A stretch of DNA of 18,355 nucleotides from Candidatus Martarchaeota archaeon (lineage in GTDB: Archaea > Micrarchaeota > Micrarchaeia > Micrarchaeales > CABMGC01). This document shows positions 1 through 6,544 of the stretch, one piece after another. The stretch is from the NCBI GenBank assembly GCA_023485825.1, contig JAMCZF010000010.1:1-18355 (forward strand), read 5' to 3'. The position numbers were made by a program, and so were the translations under genes. Position 1 is the stretch's first letter, and every line of letters starts with the position of its first letter. The notes under the pieces were generated by a model. That model was not told the DNA's origin. It saw only the letters and a list, made by a program, of their open reading frames with translations, and did no database searches.

Positions 1-441
1 GTTAAGAGGTTCAATCCGCGCATGATAGCCGTGAAGGAGGAATCCGGAAAGCTCGTCGTGTCCGAATCGGGCAACAAGAAGCTCGCGAAGCGCGCCGGCT
101 ACTCCTCCAAGGCCTTCAGCTCAGAACTCAAGACCGCGATGGATGGCGTGCAGAGCGGCATAATGCAGAAGATGGTCATCTTCTACGCGCACTTCCCGAT
201 GACGCTCGAGGTCAAGTCCGGCAAGATAATAGTAAAGAACCTTTTCGGAGAAAGGGCCGCGCGCGAGACCAGCATAGTGGGAGACACCAAGGTGGAGGTA
301 AAGGGCCACGACGTCACGGTCAGGGGAGTGGATAGGTATGATGTGGGCCAGACAGTGGCCAACATACGCAAGATATGCTTCGCGAGGGGAAATGACACAC
401 GCGTGTTCCAGGACGGAGTTTACCTGGCTAAGGAGGAATGA
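1..441 (+). CDS. rpl6: Ribosomal protein uL6 (L6), 5' truncated by window edge
   Basis: Large-subunit protein uL6, which binds 23S rRNA near the factor-binding site. The frame is open from base 1 (VKRFNPRM...), and that stretch matches the RTFRHPR-like strand region upstream of the first in-window ATG at 22. The gene therefore begins before the window and the ATG at 22 is an internal Met. About 146 residues are visible and roughly 35-40 N-terminal residues are missing relative to archaeal L6. Typical archaeal features include MVIFYAHFPM (about residues 59-68 of the visible part) and VKNLFGERAAR. It stops with TGA at 439-441, next to the eL32 start. First visible member of a spc-type operon. 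The family call is secure. Confidence 0.94.
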   Translation, partial: VKRFNPRMIAVKEESGKLVVSESGNKKLAKRAGYSSKAFSSELKTAMDGVQSGIMQKMVIFYAHFPMTLEVKSGKIIVKNLFGERAARETSIVGDTKVEVKGHDVTVRGVDRYDVGQTVANIRKICFARGNDTRVFQDGVYLAKEE

Positions 442-443
442 TT

Positions 444-797
444 ATGAATACAAAGAAGAAAGTAAGGTTTGTCGTGCCGAACCTTGGCGCAAAGAGCAGG
501 AAACACGTGAAGGACAGATGGCGCAAGCAGAGGGGCATGGACAACCACAAGCGCGTAATGCGCAAGGGCTACGGCGAGATCCCGAAGATAGGCTACAAGA
601 ACCCCGGCAGCGCAAGGCACCTGGGCGCCGACGGAAACGCGCGCGTGCTCGTGCACAACAAGGCAGAGCTGCAGACGGCGTTGCAGGCGCATGACGTCAC
701 AATCATACTGCACCACGCCCTATCGCAGAGGAAGAAGCTTGAGCTGCAGAAGCTGGCGGAAGGCAATGGGATAAAGGTCTCAAACAGGGTTCGATAG
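444..797 (+). CDS. rpl32e: Ribosomal protein eL32 (L32e)
   Basis: Large-subunit protein found only in archaea and eukaryotes. The 117-aa product carries the family core: a basic N-terminus, WRKQRGMDNHKRVM, IPKIGYKNP, and ARHLGADG followed by VLVHN. I chose ATG 444 because the Shine-Dalgarno GGAGG (432-436) lies 7 nt upstream. The in-frame ATG at 438, which would overlap the L6 stop, sits almost on the SD. The position after uL6 and before eL19 is the standard archaeal order. Confidence 0.95.
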   Translation: MNTKKKVRFVVPNLGAKSRKHVKDRWRKQRGMDNHKRVMRKGYGEIPKIGYKNPGSARHLGADGNARVLVHNKAELQTALQAHDVTIILHHALSQRKKLELQKLAEGNGIKVSNRVR

Positions 798-798
798 C

Positions 799-1305
799 AT
801 GACTACAAGGTTCGTGAGGAGGATCGCGGCGCAGATAGCGGGAAGGGGCGAGAACTCGGTGCGCATGAATCCGGCAAAGATGGAGGGCATAAACAAGGCA
901 ATGACGAGGGAGGACGTGCGCAAGCTCATCCATGACGGCTCTGTCACGTTCGCAAAGGAGAAGCACAACCTGAGCGCGCTCTCGAAGCGTCTCAGGAAGC
1001 GGCGCGCGAAGGGCCGCAGCAGGGGCCCTGGGCGCAGGAAGGGAACGCTGAAGGCAAGGTCCGGCAAGCCGTGGATGAAGCGCGCAAGGTCGCAGCGCTT
1101 CCTGCTCAAGAAGCTGAGGGGCATGGGCAAGCTCGACAGGCAGACATTCAACAGGTACTACATGCTGGTCAAGGGCGGCACATATCCGGACAAGGCAACC
1201 CTTCTGCTCCACCTCAGCGAGCTTGGCATAACCCTCACGGATGTGGAGCGCAGGGAGATTGCGGAGTCTGCGAAAAGCATTTACAACAAGAGGCAGCGAT
1301 CATGA
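799..1305 (+). CDS. rpl19e: Ribosomal protein eL19 (L19e)
   Basis: Large-subunit protein restricted to archaea and eukaryotes. The 168-aa product starts with the expected helical segment (TTRFVRRIAAQIAGRG). A central, very basic linker follows (RKRRAKGRSRGPGRRKG, about residues 71-87), and then the helical C-terminal part (KLRGMGKLDRQTFNRYYMLV). The length is normal for archaea. ATG 799 follows the eL32 stop by 1 nt. The 3' end overlaps the uL18 start through an ATGA, which suggests translational coupling. Confidence 0.96.
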   Translation: MTTRFVRRIAAQIAGRGENSVRMNPAKMEGINKAMTREDVRKLIHDGSVTFAKEKHNLSALSKRLRKRRAKGRSRGPGRRKGTLKARSGKPWMKRARSQRFLLKKLRGMGKLDRQTFNRYYMLVKGGTYPDKATLLLHLSELGITLTDVERREIAESAKSIYNKRQRS

Positions 1306-1862
1306 GGAACATCAGGTTCAGGAGAAGGCGCGAGGCGCTTACCAACTACAAGCACAGGCTCGCCCTGGTCAAGAGCGGCATGGACCGGATAGTCGTACGC
1401 AAGACAAACAGGCGCATAATCGCGCAGGTGGTCAGGTACGATGAGCATGGCGACAGGATACTGAAGCACGTAGAGTCCACGGCGCTGTCGGCGTACAAGT
1501 GGCCAGCGAGGAGCAACCGCGCAAGCGCATACCTCACGGGCCTCCTGCTCGCGAGGAGAATCCTCAAGGGCGGCGGGGAGCCCGGCCGGGAATACATACT
1601 CGACATAGGGCTAAGCTCCCCTGTAAAGAACTCAATACCATTCGTGTTCGCGAGGGGCTGCACAGACGGCGGCCTGAAGCTGAGGTCCGGAGTCGAGTCC
1701 GATGATAGCATATTCAGCATAGCCACCGAGTATGCGAAGAAGCTCAAGGAGGACAACGGCAGGTACGCAAGGCAGTTCGGAAGGTACATCAAGGACGGGA
1801 CGGCGCCTGAGACGCTGGGAGATCTGTTCAGGGAGACGAGGGAGAAAATACTCAAGGAGTGA
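1302..1862 (+). CDS. rpl18: Ribosomal protein uL18 (L18)
   Basis: Large-subunit protein that binds 5S rRNA. At 186 aa it has the longer archaeal/eukaryotic form. Hallmarks are an N-terminal RFRRRREALTNYKHRLALVK, then RIVVRKTNRRIIAQVV, NRASAYLTGLLLARR, YILDIGLSSPVKNS and FARGCTDGGL. The start overlaps the eL19 stop (ATGA at 1302-1305). The stop at 1860-1862 is 4 nt before the TTG start of uS5, and the last codons contain the SD for that gene. Confidence 0.95.
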   Translation: MRNIRFRRRREALTNYKHRLALVKSGMDRIVVRKTNRRIIAQVVRYDEHGDRILKHVESTALSAYKWPARSNRASAYLTGLLLARRILKGGGEPGREYILDIGLSSPVKNSIPFVFARGCTDGGLKLRSGVESDDSIFSIATEYAKKLKEDNGRYARQFGRYIKDGTAPETLGDLFRETREKILKE

Positions 1863-1866
1863 TGGA

Positions 1867-2508
1867 TTGGACATTGATGAATACGCCGAAGAGGCCGCAT
1901 GGGCTCCGAAGACGAAGGTAGGCGTGCTTGTGAAGAGCGGCAGGATAAGGAGCATTGAGGAGATCTTCGCCATGGGCAAGACCATAATGGAGGTTGGCAT
2001 AGTCGACGCTCTGATTCCGAAGATCGAGGACAAGGTGCTTGAGATAGCAAGCGTGCAGCGCATGACCAAGAACAACAGGCGGCAGAAATTCCGCGTCACG
2101 GTTGCCGTAGGCGATAGGAACGGCCATATTGGCATAGGCGTTGGCAAGGATGTCGAGGTCAAGCCTGCAATAGAGACAGCGATACGCGACGCAAAGAAGA
2201 ACATCATATCGATAAGGCTGGGCTGCGGCTCATGGGAGTGCAACTGCGGCACGCAGCACACGCTTCCGCTTACCGAGACCGCGAAGTGCGGCAGCTCATT
2301 CGTCACGCTTAAGCCCGCGCCAAGGGGAGTCGGCATCGTGGCCGCGGAAACGATGCGGTCGGTCCTGGAGCTGGCCGGCGTCAAGGACGTATGGACGTAC
2401 TCCCGGGGGCGCACGCGCAACGTATACAACGTGGCGGTCGCCACTGTCGATGCACTGAAGAAAGTCACCGAGATAAAGAACATGCATGCGCTCAAGGCGC
2501 TGCAGTGA
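1867..2508 (+). CDS. rps5: Ribosomal protein uS5 (S5), TTG start
   Basis: Small-subunit protein uS5, involved in decoding accuracy. The 213-aa product has the N-terminal WAPKTKVGVLVKSG segment. The dsRNA-binding-type part reads RQKFRVTVAVGDRNGHIGIG. It also has the archaeal Cys-rich stretch LGCGSWECNCGTQHTLP and the C-terminal PAPRGVGIV...GVKDVWTYSRG. No ATG is available in frame near the expected start. TTG at 1867 gives a normal N-terminus (MDIDEYAEE) and has GGAG (1856-1859) 7 nt upstream, inside the uL18 3' end. It is the last ribosomal gene here; uL30, uL15 and SecY do not follow. Confidence 0.95.
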   Translation: MDIDEYAEEAAWAPKTKVGVLVKSGRIRSIEEIFAMGKTIMEVGIVDALIPKIEDKVLEIASVQRMTKNNRRQKFRVTVAVGDRNGHIGIGVGKDVEVKPAIETAIRDAKKNIISIRLGCGSWECNCGTQHTLPLTETAKCGSSFVTLKPAPRGVGIVAAETMRSVLELAGVKDVWTYSRGRTRNVYNVAVATVDALKKVTEIKNMHALKALQ

Positions 2509-2523
2509 CGATGCCCGTCAGCA

Positions 2524-2531
2524 ATATAAAT
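2524..2531 (+). promoter_or_regulatory. TATA box of the tRNA-His gene
   Basis: ATATAAAT is centred about 27 nt before the first tRNA nucleotide (2555), the usual archaeal TATA-to-start spacing. It suggests the tRNA is transcribed independently of the ribosomal operon. Confidence 0.7.
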
Positions 2532-2554
2532 CATGCCTGCTAACTATTACCAAT

Positions 2555-2625
2555 GCCTTGGTGGTGTAGCGGTAGCATAAGGGACTGTGGATCCCTAGGC
2601 CCGGGTTCGACCCCCGGCTAAGGCC
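2555..2625 (+). tRNA. tRNA-His (anticodon GTG)
   Basis: A full cloverleaf can be folded. The acceptor is GCCTTGG/CTAAGGC, with one G-T pair. The D arm is GTGT...GCAT with AGCGGTA in the loop. The anticodon stem AGGGA/TCCCT holds the loop CTGTGGA, so the anticodon is GTG. A 4-nt variable loop and the T arm CCGGG-TTCGACC-CCCGG complete it. The discriminator is C73 (2625), as expected for tRNA-His. Base -1 is T, so the identity element G-1 is not encoded and must be added after transcription. No 3' CCA is encoded and no intron is visible. Confidence 0.95.
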
Positions 2626-2669
2626 CTCTCTGCTGTCACGGTTGCGCATTCTCCGTGTTTCTGGGAGGA

Positions 2670-2699
2670 TTTGCTTGCTCATTTTCCCATGTTTCTTCA
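2670..2699 (+). terminator. Possible T-rich terminator after tRNA-His
   Basis: The otherwise GC-rich tRNA-V4R-gene interval (2626-2827) contains a pyrimidine-rich stretch with several short T runs (ATTTG, ATTTTCCC, GTTTCTTC). Archaeal RNA polymerase terminates at U-rich tracts, so this is the best candidate on the + strand. No other feature was recognised in the interval. Confidence 0.25.
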
Positions 2700-2827
2700 T
2701 ATGGCGCTGCGGGAATACGCGCCCTGAACTTCTGCACGACTCCCTGCGCCGGCGCGAAGCTATCCCTGCTGCCGTGATCCCCGGATAATACGCCGCACGC
2801 CGAAGCAGAGTCCAGCCCGCGGAGAAG

Positions 2828-3940
2828 TCACTCCTTATAAACCTCTATGGTGAGCATGAAGGAGTTATCGAGCATCGAGTGCGACACCGGGCCTACGCCA
2901 TTCTTCGCCCCCGTGCTTCCGTCGAGGAATCCGACTATCGCCCCCCTCACGAATCCGAATCCCGACTCTTCCTGCTTCTCAGACGCCCACGGATACCCGG
3001 AGAAATTAAATATCATCCTGTCTCCCCTGCCTATTGTCATTACACGGCCGAATCCGAGAGCCGTGAAGAACTTGGCAAGGAACCTGTAAGGGTCACCGTG
3101 CTCTCCGACAGATTCCGCAAGCTTCGAGAATACATTGTACGAGCTGCTGAACACCTCGTCGTCGCTGAACCTGTCCTCTATGCTGAAGAGGAACGACAAC
3201 TCTATCGACACGAGCCTTGCCTTCTTTATTTCCATGTCGCCGCGTTCGTAGGCTATGACCCCTGAGCTCATGAACCGCTCCATGCTCAGGTACTCGCCAT
3301 GCGCGTCATGCCCGGCCGCATTGTGGATCTTGTAGGAGTCCCAGTCGAGGCTCTCCGGCGCATTAAGCGACGTCATGACCTCAAGCCCAAGGCTCCGCAG
3401 CTCCTCAGGAGGGCCCATCACAATCTCAACCTCGGTATCCGAGAGCTTCCTGTGGGAGCACTCCATCGTGTAGTCATTGAACAGGTAGCTCCATATGCCG
3501 CCCAATCCCCCTATGGGCAGCACGTAGCCCATGTCGTTCCTGTCGGTGACGACGAGGTTCTTCGCATATATGTGTATTGTCTTCTTTGCGAGGTCTATGC
3601 TGCGTATCTCTACCTTCTCCGCATAAAGCGTCTCAAGATACCTGAATACAGTGTATATGGACTTGCCCACGTCCTTTGTGTCAGGGTCGAATAAGGAGGT
3701 GAACCTGTAGCCGAACTGCTTGCCGACCTCATACAGCCTCTCCCTGCCGTGACGCCGGTCGTGCTCTATCACCGCGCCTTCGAGCTCGACGAAGAAGTCC
3801 TCGGGCAGGAAGATTATGCGCTCATACACTATGCTGTGCCTCGGCGAAGGGAATGTGCTTATTATGTGGCCCGGCGTGCTTATGTCAGATACGTTTGTGA
3901 GAACGCGCTCAAAGACGAAATCCGCGGAATCATCATCCAT
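2828..3940 (-). CDS. 370-aa protein, possible tandem V4R-like domains, partner of KaiC-like ATPase
   Basis: Not recognised with certainty. No TM segment or signal peptide is visible, so it is probably cytosolic. The N-terminal half (about 40-180) has a helix (LYEVGKQFGYRFTSLF) followed by GGLGGIWSYLFNDYTMEC and an alternating strand VEIVMGP. The C-terminal half (about 265-370) repeats this order: AKFFTALGFGRVM, then FGFVRGAIVGFLDG, then SFMLTIEVY. This resembles two diverged V4R (4-vinyl reductase) small-molecule-binding domains, without the usual Cys set. The start at ATG 3940 lies 5 nt after the ATPase stop. A longer reading frame exists but would run through the ATPase gene in another frame. 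The two genes are co-transcribed, suggesting a sensor or adaptor for the ATPase. The gene is secure; the domain call is tentative. Confidence 0.8.
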   Translation of the reverse strand: MDDDSADFVFERVLTNVSDISTPGHIISTFPSPRHSIVYERIIFLPEDFFVELEGAVIEHDRRHGRERLYEVGKQFGYRFTSLFDPDTKDVGKSIYTVFRYLETLYAEKVEIRSIDLAKKTIHIYAKNLVVTDRNDMGYVLPIGGLGGIWSYLFNDYTMECSHRKLSDTEVEIVMGPPEELRSLGLEVMTSLNAPESLDWDSYKIHNAAGHDAHGEYLSMERFMSSGVIAYERGDMEIKKARLVSIELSFLFSIEDRFSDDEVFSSSYNVFSKLAESVGEHGDPYRFLAKFFTALGFGRVMTIGRGDRMIFNFSGYPWASEKQEESGFGFVRGAIVGFLDGSTGAKNGVGPVSHSMLDNSFMLTIEVYKE

Positions 3941-3945
3941 GCAAT

Positions 3946-4668
3946 TCAGCTTATCTCTATGCCCCTCTGGGTTATCTCGAACTCCCGGAGCTGCAGGATG
4001 TTCTTCGTCTGGCGCATCTTCGCCACCTTTATTATCCTCGTAGGCTCCCTTCCCAGCTCCACTATGTCGATCTTTATTATGCCATCGCAGAGGTACTCGC
4101 TCATGCCATCGGAGCTGATCCGCGCCCCGGAAGCATCGCCATGCGTTATCACGAGGCACGTGCGCCCGAGGGACTTGAGCTGCTCGATTATGCTGTACAC
4201 CGCGGCCTTGTCATCCGTGAGGCTGTTTTCCTTTTTGTCGGCTTCGGGAGCCTTGAACATCTCGTCCCACAGGGATACGTAGCGTCCCAGGCTCACGACG
4301 TATGTTGCGATGTTGTCGAACACTATCCTTTCGGCCTTGACCCCCTCGACCGCCTTGCTTATAAGCTGGAACAGATTGAACCTGACATTGCCCTTCGGTA
4401 TCCTGAGGAACTCGACCTTGCCCTGCTCCTCAAGCGCATTGAAATCCATGCCGAACATCGAGGCCTGCTCGCGCAGCTCTGCCGGGGACGATTCAATGCA
4501 TATGTAGACCCCGTTCTCCCCGTTCATGGCTCCATTGTATATGAACTGCAGGCCGAATATGGTCTTGCCTGCGCCAGGGAGCCCGGCAACCAGCACTGTA
4601 GACCCCTCAGGGAAGCCCCCCTCTACGAGTTCATCAAAGCCCTTTATGCCTGTGCTTATCCTGTTCAC
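3946..4668 (-). CDS. KaiC-like (RadA/RecA-superfamily) ATPase, single domain
   Basis: The 240-aa product is a single KaiC domain. It starts with the family signature STGIKGFDELVEGGFPEGS. The Walker A is GLPGAGKT (residues 29-36). YICIESSP follows (one Glu, E59, where KaiC proteins usually have EE). The Walker B is ERIVFDN (D118), and a later strand is TCLVITHGD. Such archaeal proteins usually act as regulatory ATPases in signalling or motility circuits. The start is GTG at 4668, since no ATG fits the conserved N-terminus; GGTGA lies about 7 nt upstream. It is first in a two-gene minus-strand unit, divergent from the membrane-protein locus. Confidence 0.9.
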   Translation of the reverse strand: MNRISTGIKGFDELVEGGFPEGSTVLVAGLPGAGKTIFGLQFIYNGAMNGENGVYICIESSPAELREQASMFGMDFNALEEQGKVEFLRIPKGNVRFNLFQLISKAVEGVKAERIVFDNIATYVVSLGRYVSLWDEMFKAPEADKKENSLTDDKAAVYSIIEQLKSLGRTCLVITHGDASGARISSDGMSEYLCDGIIKIDIVELGREPTRIIKVAKMRQTKNILQLREFEITQRGIEIS

Positions 4669-4698
4669 GCACTCACCGACTAAATGAAAACGACGCTC

Positions 4699-4710
4699 AT
4701 ATATATAGAA
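4699..4710 (-). promoter_or_regulatory. TATA box of the KaiC-like/V4R-like unit
   Basis: On the minus strand this reads TTCTATATATAT, about 36 nt before the GTG start at 4668. Initiation would fall near 4678, giving a leader of about 10 nt that holds the GGTGA ribosome-binding sequence. Confidence 0.65.
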
Positions 4711-4740
4711 CCTTGCAGGCGCAGATATTCCTAATCAAAC

Positions 4741-4767
4741 GTCAGGATTACGGTCTTGACCATTTTT
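4741..4767 (+). other. RNA hairpin with UACG loop and T run in divergent intergenic region
   Basis: GTCAGGAT-TACG-GTCTTGAC (4741-4760) folds as an 8-bp RNA stem including G-U pairs, with a UNCG-class tetraloop, followed by CATTTTT. It looks like a transcription terminator or a structured 5' leader on the + strand. It sits between the KaiC promoter and the small ORF at 4784. Because of the G-U pairs it is a better structure in + strand RNA than as a DNA palindrome. The function is unknown. Confidence 0.4.
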
Positions 4768-4783
4768 CATGGTGTTTGATAAT

Positions 4784-4891
4784 ATGGCACAGAGAACAGG
4801 GAACGGCTCCCGGGTTGTTATCCTGCGAAGGCTTGGGAATATCGCAGGCACGGTGGTCTTGCACTTTCTAATCGGCCTGTTTTTCAACTAG
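4784..4891 (+). CDS. Possible 35-aa single-TM small protein
   Basis: ATG (4784) to TAG (4889-4891) encodes 35 aa. It has a basic N-terminal part (MAQRTGNGSRVVILRRLGN) and one hydrophobic segment (about residues 20-34, IAGTVVLHFLIGLFF). A GGTG lies 9 nt before the ATG. Short inner-membrane peptides often look like this, but so can chance ORFs, and no clear TATA box precedes it. It fills most of the otherwise empty 4711-4926 interval. Confidence 0.3.
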   Translation: MAQRTGNGSRVVILRRLGNIAGTVVLHFLIGLFFN

Positions 4892-4926
4892 GAAGCGCCT
4901 AACAGAAATCCCGCTTCAGGTGTTGG

Positions 4927-4935
4927 TAATTTAAA
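4927..4935 (+). promoter_or_regulatory. TATA box of the 4-TM protein gene
   Basis: TAATTTAAA lies 23 nt (from its centre) before ATG 4954 and 35 nt before ATG 4966. It predicts initiation near 4957. Confidence 0.55.
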
Positions 4936-4965
4936 CCCTTGCATTGTATGTTAATGCGTGATATT

Positions 4966-5337
4966 ATGGCGAAAAGCTCAAAAGAAAGGGAAAGCATCAG
5001 GAAGCTCTCGTTCTGGTTCATATTCTTCGGAAGCATGGTCTTCCTGCTGATATCCTTGGCGGTGGACAACCTGTTGCTGCCGGTGCAGAGCATAGGCTCG
5101 CTGCAGCCGCTGCTCTTCGCAGGCGCCATAGTCGGGTCACTGATGCTCTTCATGATGAACTTCGGTAACTACGGGACAAACAGTCATGTGTTCGCTTCAT
5201 CGAGTATGTGGGCTACATTGGCCGCTACGTTCAGCCTGACGGCTCTGACGGCCGGGGCAAACCCGTCGCTGTTCGCGCTCACCGTTGCCGGCTTTGTGCT
5301 GTCATTCATAGGCAGCGCGGCGGCATACACGCTCTAG
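4966..5337 (+). CDS. Small four-TM membrane protein, unknown function
   Basis: The 123-aa product has a charged N-terminus (MAKSSKERESIRK) and then four hydrophobic segments at about residues 14-35, 47-65, 79-96 and 101-122. The third and fourth form a hairpin with little between them. No family is recognised. ATG 4966 is preferred because a TATA box predicts initiation near 4957 and GTGAT (4958-4962) could serve as SD; ATG 4954 would give a 127-aa, nearly leaderless form. The gene is on the same strand as the large membrane array and has its own promoter. It could be a small accessory subunit, but only position suggests this. Confidence 0.8.
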   Translation: MAKSSKERESIRKLSFWFIFFGSMVFLLISLAVDNLLLPVQSIGSLQPLLFAGAIVGSLMLFMMNFGNYGTNSHVFASSSMWATLAATFSLTALTAGANPSLFALTVAGFVLSFIGSAAAYTL

Positions 5338-5478
5338 ACAGCATCGCTTTCCGCTGCATCCCTATCCGCATGACTGCGCGTGCACCATCTGGGCCGCAGC
5401 TTCTGGAGCAGCTTCGTAGCTGAATGATTCCTTGCACGCAGGAAACAGCCACAGACCAGCAACTGCGTTACGGCAAAG

Positions 5479-5487
5479 CATTTAACC
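5479..5487 (+). promoter_or_regulatory. TATA box of the 316-aa protein gene
   Basis: GCATTTAAC is centred 22 nt before ATG 5505, too close for a real 5' leader, so the mRNA is probably leaderless. The rest of the 5338-5504 interval holds only two weak 5-bp hairpins (5409-5422, and TTCCT/AGGAA just after it). Confidence 0.55.
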
Positions 5488-5504
5488 TTGAGCGTGCAAT
5501 GTAA

Positions 5505-6455
5505 ATGGAGAGTATGCTGTCTGCGTTCATACTATCTGTGGGAGCGATAAACGCGCTCGTTCCGATACTGGTCATAGTGGTGCTCATAGGCGCAGCGGCG
5601 GGCCTGACCCGCGGCTTCTCATTCCTTGACCTGTTCGCCGTAGGCACCTTCATGGGCATGGGGCCGAAGTCCGGCGCAAGGGCCTCGATGAGCAGGTCAA
5701 CATATAGTACACAGATGGTGCAAAAGGGCACGTCATTCTATCCCTCCTACGACCCAACCAAGCGAAAGGCGAAGGCCATACTTCCAAAGTTCATTCCGAA
5801 ACCCATATCAGACTTGTTACAAAACGGCCCAATCCAGAGAAGGATGCATATAAATAACGACTTCTTCAACAGGGCATATGGCGGCCAGTCGGGTGCAGCT
5901 ACAATACAGCAGGCGCAGCGACAGAAGTCAGGATTCATCAGGCTCGCCGTGGGCCTTACCGGATTTGCGCTCCCCGGATTCCATACCGGGACCTCAGTCA
6001 TTGCAGGAAGATCGGTTTCTGCGGCCAGGCGCACATACAACAGGAGCACCGGCCTTGGGTACAAGTCGGCAAGCCTCGAGAGAACCGAGAATCAGAGCCG
6101 CAAGGAGAAGCTCGAAAGGCTTATTGCAAGCAAAACGAAAAGGATCCCCGAAATGGAAGATATCAAGGCACTGCTATTCAGCAAGGAGGAGCTGAACCGT
6201 GCGATGTCCCACGTACTGCGCGGCGAGGAAGAGCAAAGAAATATATTCGCGGCACACAGGGCGGAGACAGAGGCCCTGCAGAACAGTACGATGGGCGCCT
6301 TCGCGCGAAGAATACAGCAGATGCGCATAGACCGTAAATACCTTAAGCAGTTCAGGAAGTCAGAGACTACGACAACCTACAGCTACCACGTGAACAAAGC
6401 GATGCAGAAGCTCGACAGTATAAAGGTGGATCCGTCAACGCTTCTTGCCAAGTAG
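5505..6455 (+). CDS. Membrane-anchored basic/helical protein, unknown function
   Basis: The 316-aa product is not recognised. It starts with a strongly hydrophobic stretch (about 5-34, one long or two short TM helices) and a second weaker one (about 39-52). A basic, Ser/Lys-rich region follows. About residues 140-160 (FIRLAVGLTGFALPG) may be a re-entrant or amphipathic helix. The C-terminal 125 residues are highly charged and helical (SRKEKLERLIASKTKR, then EEEQRNIFAAHRAE and FARRIQQMRIDRKYLKQF), probably a cytoplasmic coiled coil. ATG 5505 is chosen from the TATA spacing; ATG 5514 is the alternative. It lies directly upstream of the six-gene membrane array and could link that complex to a cytoplasmic partner (inference). 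Confidence 0.8.
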   Translation: MESMLSAFILSVGAINALVPILVIVVLIGAAAGLTRGFSFLDLFAVGTFMGMGPKSGARASMSRSTYSTQMVQKGTSFYPSYDPTKRKAKAILPKFIPKPISDLLQNGPIQRRMHINNDFFNRAYGGQSGAATIQQAQRQKSGFIRLAVGLTGFALPGFHTGTSVIAGRSVSAARRTYNRSTGLGYKSASLERTENQSRKEKLERLIASKTKRIPEMEDIKALLFSKEELNRAMSHVLRGEEEQRNIFAAHRAETEALQNSTMGAFARRIQQMRIDRKYLKQFRKSETTTTYSYHVNKAMQKLDSIKVDPSTLLAK

Positions 6456-6475
6456 GCGCATGATGCGCGCATGCG

Positions 6476-6485
6476 TGGCGCGCCA
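6476..6485. promoter_or_regulatory. Perfect 10-bp palindrome upstream of the array promoter
   Basis: TGGCGCGCCA lies about 32 nt upstream of the TATA box at 6517, within a dense GC-rich repeat-like stretch (6456-6495). The stretch also contains GCGCAT-G-ATGCGC (6456-6468). It could be an operator for the long operon. This is position and symmetry only. Confidence 0.25.
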
Positions 6486-6516
6486 TGCCCGGCGGAATAT
6501 GCCCCCACGGCAAGCT

Positions 6517-6524
6517 CTTTATAC
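6517..6524 (+). promoter_or_regulatory. TATA box of the six-gene membrane array
   Basis: CTTTATAC is centred about 24 nt before ATG 6545, consistent with a leaderless first cistron. The following genes have only overlaps or very short gaps down to 14050, so this is the likely promoter of the whole array. Confidence 0.65.
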
Positions 6525-6544
6525 GTGCGCATCGAGAATACAAC

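Noticed and set aside
2518..2700. Minus-strand 60-aa ORF
   Set aside because: It is antisense through the tRNA-His gene and has no coding features.
3941..4159. N-terminal extension of the 370-aa minus-strand protein to 443 aa
   Set aside because: The extra part overlaps the KaiC-like gene in another frame, is low-complexity and charged, and a start with a 5-nt gap exists at 3940.
3946..4668. KaiC-like ATPase as the missing VirB4 motor
   Set aside because: Its N-terminal signature and size are those of single-domain KaiC proteins, not VirB4/HerA; it is divergently transcribed.
2847..4683. Plus-strand ORFs opposite the KaiC-like and V4R-like genes
   Set aside because: Shadows of the minus-strand genes, which have recognisable motifs, a TATA box and coupled spacing.
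6485..6544. Upstream ATG for array member 1
   Set aside because: It would place the TATA box inside the coding region and put 20 residues before a good signal peptide.
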